Source of the DNA: Cycas panzhihuaensis | Lineage: Eukaryota; Cycadophyta | DNA length: 64,000 nt | Assembly (NCBI GenBank): GCA_023213395.1 | Contig: CM041465.1 | Location: forward strand, 204,793,741-204,857,740 | Direction: 5' to 3' | In this document: piece after piece, positions 60,671 through 64,000 of the stretch | Position numbering within the stretch: position 1 is the first letter of the stretch | How the letters are laid out: every line of letters begins with the position of its first letter | The notes under the pieces: generated by a model | Seen by the model: only the letters and a program-made list of their open reading frames with translations | Database searches by the model: none | What the model was told of the DNA's origin: nothing | Program-made: the position numbers and the translations under genes

Positions 60671-62889
60671 CTTTAGAATCAATAAGATGTTTTTGAAATG
60701 AAGATCAAACTTATAATCCTTTTCTAAAATGATGAATATAAATGGCTTTTAGGATAAAAGTTTATATATATAAAGATGCAATGATATTCTTAAATAAAAT
60801 GAGCCTTAAAGCTTGAAAGAATTAAAATAATAACCAATGACTTATTCAATGTAGTACTCTTATACAATTTCAAGAAATAAGGTGGCCTTAAGGCAAATAA
60901 AAATTCCTTCAACTTATAAATTGATTAGCTCAAGATGCACAAAATCACTTATAAATATTTCTAGATGTATTATAAATAAAATAAAGATGAGTTGTTTATA
61001 TAAACCAAGTGCACTCTTTAAAGCATTCAACAATGCTCAAAGAAACCTCTTCAATAAGCAGAAAATGCTCAAAGAAACTCTTAGATTCACTTATAAAATG
61101 TAATATAAAGACAATAATATGGTAAGAGGTACTCCTTTATAGCTTTTAATCTGAATAGGGATCCTACTGCTCTAGAATCCAAAAAGGATACTAGAAGGCT
61201 ATAAAATAGCTTGTAAATCTTATAAAGACTAGTAAATGTAGTTAGTAATTAATTAGTATGCAAATATTAATCAAGTATATTTAGTTGGAAAGAAAATTTG
61301 GCTCAAAATATCTCCAAAAGTGTCCAACTATGACTGAAACAGGGCCTTAACTTTAGGGGTTTCATCTTTAGGAGCCTCAATTCCATGGGTCCTCAGCCAC
61401 TGCAACCACCAGTTGAGTAGGAACTCTCTTTGTGCACGTGGATCAATCAGTAGATAGCAAGAGTAATTGTAAAAGGTCTCACCCCTTCTCATATGGGAGT
61501 GCAAGCAGAAAAGTGTATAAATGATGCATGGTGTATGGCACATAGCTAGCAAGAGTAGATTTTAAAAATATATCCTACCTCTTGCTATATAGGACTATCA
61601 CTTTGGCATCTAATGCTTGGAAATACAATAGGCTCTATGGCCTCAAATTTGCCACATAGGCTAAAAGATGCCTCTTTGAGATATACAACTTGCCACCATG
61701 GGCAAAATAACCAGCAATAGATATTTTTACATGACTTAAAAATGATAGATGTGACTTGAGTGTAGCATACATGACTCTCTCTCATACAATAAAGTATAAA
61801 ATGAACACAATATATTCTTAAGAGCTAAAAAATTAAACTTTAATACATGTTATCCCTCATATTTGGGGTATATTACATAAAAAAATATTATAGAACCTCA
61901 AGAATTGCATGTAAGTGTCTGAAGAAGCTAAAAAAATGAGAAAAGATGAAGATTTGTCAAAACATTTAAACTTCAAGCTAAAAAATCTACATCAAAACAA
62001 CTCCAAAAATCATCAAGTAACCTACCAACAGAAAGATCTCTCTGTTACGAATCCAACGTAATAGATGGGAGCAAATCAGAAACCTCCTAGCTTAAAATAT
62101 CAGCAAAAATGTGAGGAGTACTCTATAAGAAACTCAAAATGGGGGCTAGCCCCTTTCATTGGTTCGCTGCTAGTCATATAATCCCACCATATGACCTTGG
62201 GCTAAATAGCAAGGGGGTTGAATGGATCCGAAAGATTATGCAATATGATTAAATCTACTTTTTTGAACTAAAAAAAATTATTAAACCCTTATAATAAAAT
62301 TTGATATCTAGTGATATTCAAAACACACCAAAATAATTATTAATCAAAAAATAAAAACTGTGTAAACCTTATTATGGTTTTACAAAAAAAAAATCACCAA
62401 GCCATAGGGCCACCACCATCATTATTCATTTGAAAGAGGCTTAGTTGGTGTTGCAAATCTATTTGCAGAAGGTGTGGGACTCTTTACAATTGGCGATAAT
62501 ACTATAGGAGAAGTGGCAACTGGTCAGGAGAGAGGAGCAATCACCAGAGGAGCTCCTTGTGCTGTGCATTAACTGACAAGTGGCATATTAATATTACAAG
62601 CATTGGGAAGATTCAATACCTCATCCTTGGTCATCTTTATCAACCTCTAAGGGTTGACAATTACATTAAGTCATTTTCTGGTTTTTGGTAATTCTGAGTC
62701 TAATCAAATAGTAAAGATAATCAATTATTTTCTTTGGCATTTTCCTATTCCAACTGTTGAAGTGCAGCAGATGCTTTAGAGAGGCAATTGAATCTTGAGA
62801 TAAAATTTAGCTTATTAGTACTTTCATCCACAGAAGCAAGAGATGATGGAGTGCTAAGAAGATCAAATTTATCCAAGAAACTTTATGTA
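60671..62889. other. AT-rich DNA, nothing firmly recognised
   Basis: Minus-strand frames at 61328-61552 and 61585-61785 contain no domain I know. The part at 62410-62880, minus strand, is Ser/Pro/Thr-rich (for example TPSSLASVDE, PIVKSPTPSANRF). It lies downstream of the S-acyltransferase remnant and could be its C-terminal tail, but this cannot be shown. Confidence 0.4.
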
Positions 62890-63345
62890 CTCCATTCTTC
62901 TCTCATGGCTAAAATGTAGTTATACGTTCAAATTCTCTTCTTTATTAGAACAACATGCAAAAAGAAAAGTTAGCCTAAGGTTGCAGATGCATACATTGTA
63001 ACGACAATGAAGAAAGCCACAACACTTACAAAAACCCCTCTTGGGAATTTGTTTCTGAACTTGAGCTTAAGGTCATCCATTATTCCTGCCCGATTCATAA
63101 AATAACGAATAAAGACAACAAGTCCTACTTCCCCCTCCAAAATAAGCATAATGAGGATTGAGCCATAAGCAGCATAAATTTAGTGTAGTTCTTCCTTCCA
63201 ATGCAATTGTTCAACCACTAGCAATGATGATCAAATCCATCAACACACTTATCATAACTCTTGCAATGTTTGCTACACTTTTTAACCTTTGTGTTTCAAA
63301 GAGAGCAGAACATTGTATCATCTTCTCTAAGTTTAGGTGAAATGA
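62890..63345 (-). pseudogene. DHHC protein S-acyltransferase fragment (PAT-like)
   Basis: Such enzymes transfer palmitate to protein cysteines in membranes. On the minus strand the Cys-rich domain reads CSKHCKSYDKCVDGFDHHC, then a stop where plant family members have Arg, then WLNNCIGRKNY. After a frameshift near 63170 the frame continues LILEGEVGLVVFIRYF (membrane segment), GVFVSVVAFFIVVTMYAS (membrane segment), LFFLHVVLIKKRI and TYNYILAMREEW. This order matches plant PATs, whose ends read [24 protein letters not shown]-like. Only the middle of the protein is present. Four stops or shifts make it dead. No intron is seen between the Cys-rich domain and the last membrane segment. Confidence 0.85.
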
Positions 63346-64000
63346 TCTCATTTTCATCACTATAGCAGGTAAGCATGATTCCATTCTAGTTGGGTTTTTC
63401 CATGGATCTATATATCTCCTTCTAATACATGAATGGGAAATTTTTCTCTCCATCTTCTTTACATATCTCAAGACTAATCAAGCAAGGTGCATCCCTCACA
63501 CACCACGTTTACCTCCATAACCTCTGGCTTCTCTGCTATCATCTACAAGCTGAGAACCCTTTTATTTTTTATAAGCACTACAAAACATTACCCTCCATAC
63601 TCCAAAAGCATCAATATAGCAATAGTCTAAAGAATAATACCATCAACAACAACCACACAGATTCAAAAACTACACTAGATTGTAGCAAGAAACTTGACAA
63701 TACCCCCCCCCCCCAACCACCACGTTTTTTTTAATACATGAAAATACATAAATACATCCTTGTAAAATTACTCAACTATAAAACAATTTCAAAGATGGAG
63801 TCATTTTTTACTTTTAGATCGCCAAAAAATAACTCACTCAATTGTTGCAAGCATCTCCATTACAATATGCCCATTGGCATGCAAGGAGATCACTTCACAC
63901 AACTACATATATGCATAAAAATCCTCCATGTTGATAACAGACACGTTGATTCTATAAGGTGATCAGGCCTATATGAGCAGTTGATCTGCAGCAGCTTCAA
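63346..64000. other. AT-rich DNA, nothing recognised
   Basis: The upstream part of the S-acyltransferase could lie here on the minus strand (an acidic DENEIISPKLREDD stretch is readable near 63317-63360), but no membrane segment or domain can be named. Frames at 63429-63734 and 63738-63962 are unsupported. A poly-C tract is at 63703-63714. Confidence 0.4.
63703..63714. repeat. Poly-C tract
   Basis: Run of 12 C. Exact length may be affected by sequencing error. Confidence 0.85.

Noticed and set aside
62410-62570. Plus-strand frame with Gly-rich GLVGVANLFAEGVGLF stretch resembling a membrane proteolipid
   Set aside because: It fits no family on inspection, while the minus strand is downstream of the S-acyltransferase remnant and reads as a Ser/Pro-rich tail.

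Overview
This 64 kb window is repeat-dominated nuclear DNA of a seed plant with a large genome. It is AT-rich and contains Ty1/copia, Ty3/gypsy and L1-type LINE remnants, one inside another. Two fragments of ordinary plant genes are present (an ATG16-like autophagy gene and a DHHC protein S-acyltransferase), both broken. I found no intact host gene, no tRNA or rRNA gene and no CRISPR array. A gymnosperm or another TE-rich plant fits, but the species cannot be fixed from the sequence.

Layout. 1-1715: minus-strand LINE ORF2 fragment cut by the window edge. 2540-2832: short tandem repeats. 3850-8250: decayed copia element 'A'. 8251-10946 and 42325-55810 (the latter split by copia 'F'): two same-orientation copies of a 2.4-2.7 kb non-coding repeat with TGTGAT...ATCACA ends, probably LTRs. 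Between them, on the minus strand, lie a gypsy gag zinc knuckle, a gypsy protease and an RNase H domain in the order expected of one very large gypsy element.

16747-36360 is a four-level nest. Copia 'D' (TSD CTAAT) contains gag-only element 'C', which contains copia 'B' (TSD CCTCC), whose 3' LTR contains gag-only element 'E' (TSD TAAAT). B, D and F belong to one copia family with LTRs of about 200-215 bp, a tRNA-Met-type primer site and a two-knuckle gag. A, C and E share a second gag type and an identical purine tract; C and E carry no pol. The long leader of E holds an antisense, intron-less ATG16-like segment and an 81-bp tandem repeat.

42957-54047: copia F, with TSD ACTAC and LTRs that differ only by transitions. 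It was split inside gag by a 5.8 kb LINE (44160-50012) with ORF1, endonuclease, reverse transcriptase and RNase H, a poly(A) tail and a 14-bp target duplication. 56320-60670: a further copia element cut off before its RT. 62890-63345: a minus-strand S-acyltransferase pseudogene. The rest is AT-rich DNA in which I recognise nothing.

Nothing here looks functional as a protein-coding gene. The window records successive insertions followed by decay that looks like C-to-T deamination. The least ordinary object is E: a gag-only retroelement carrying host-gene sequence and three copies of its primer-binding site.
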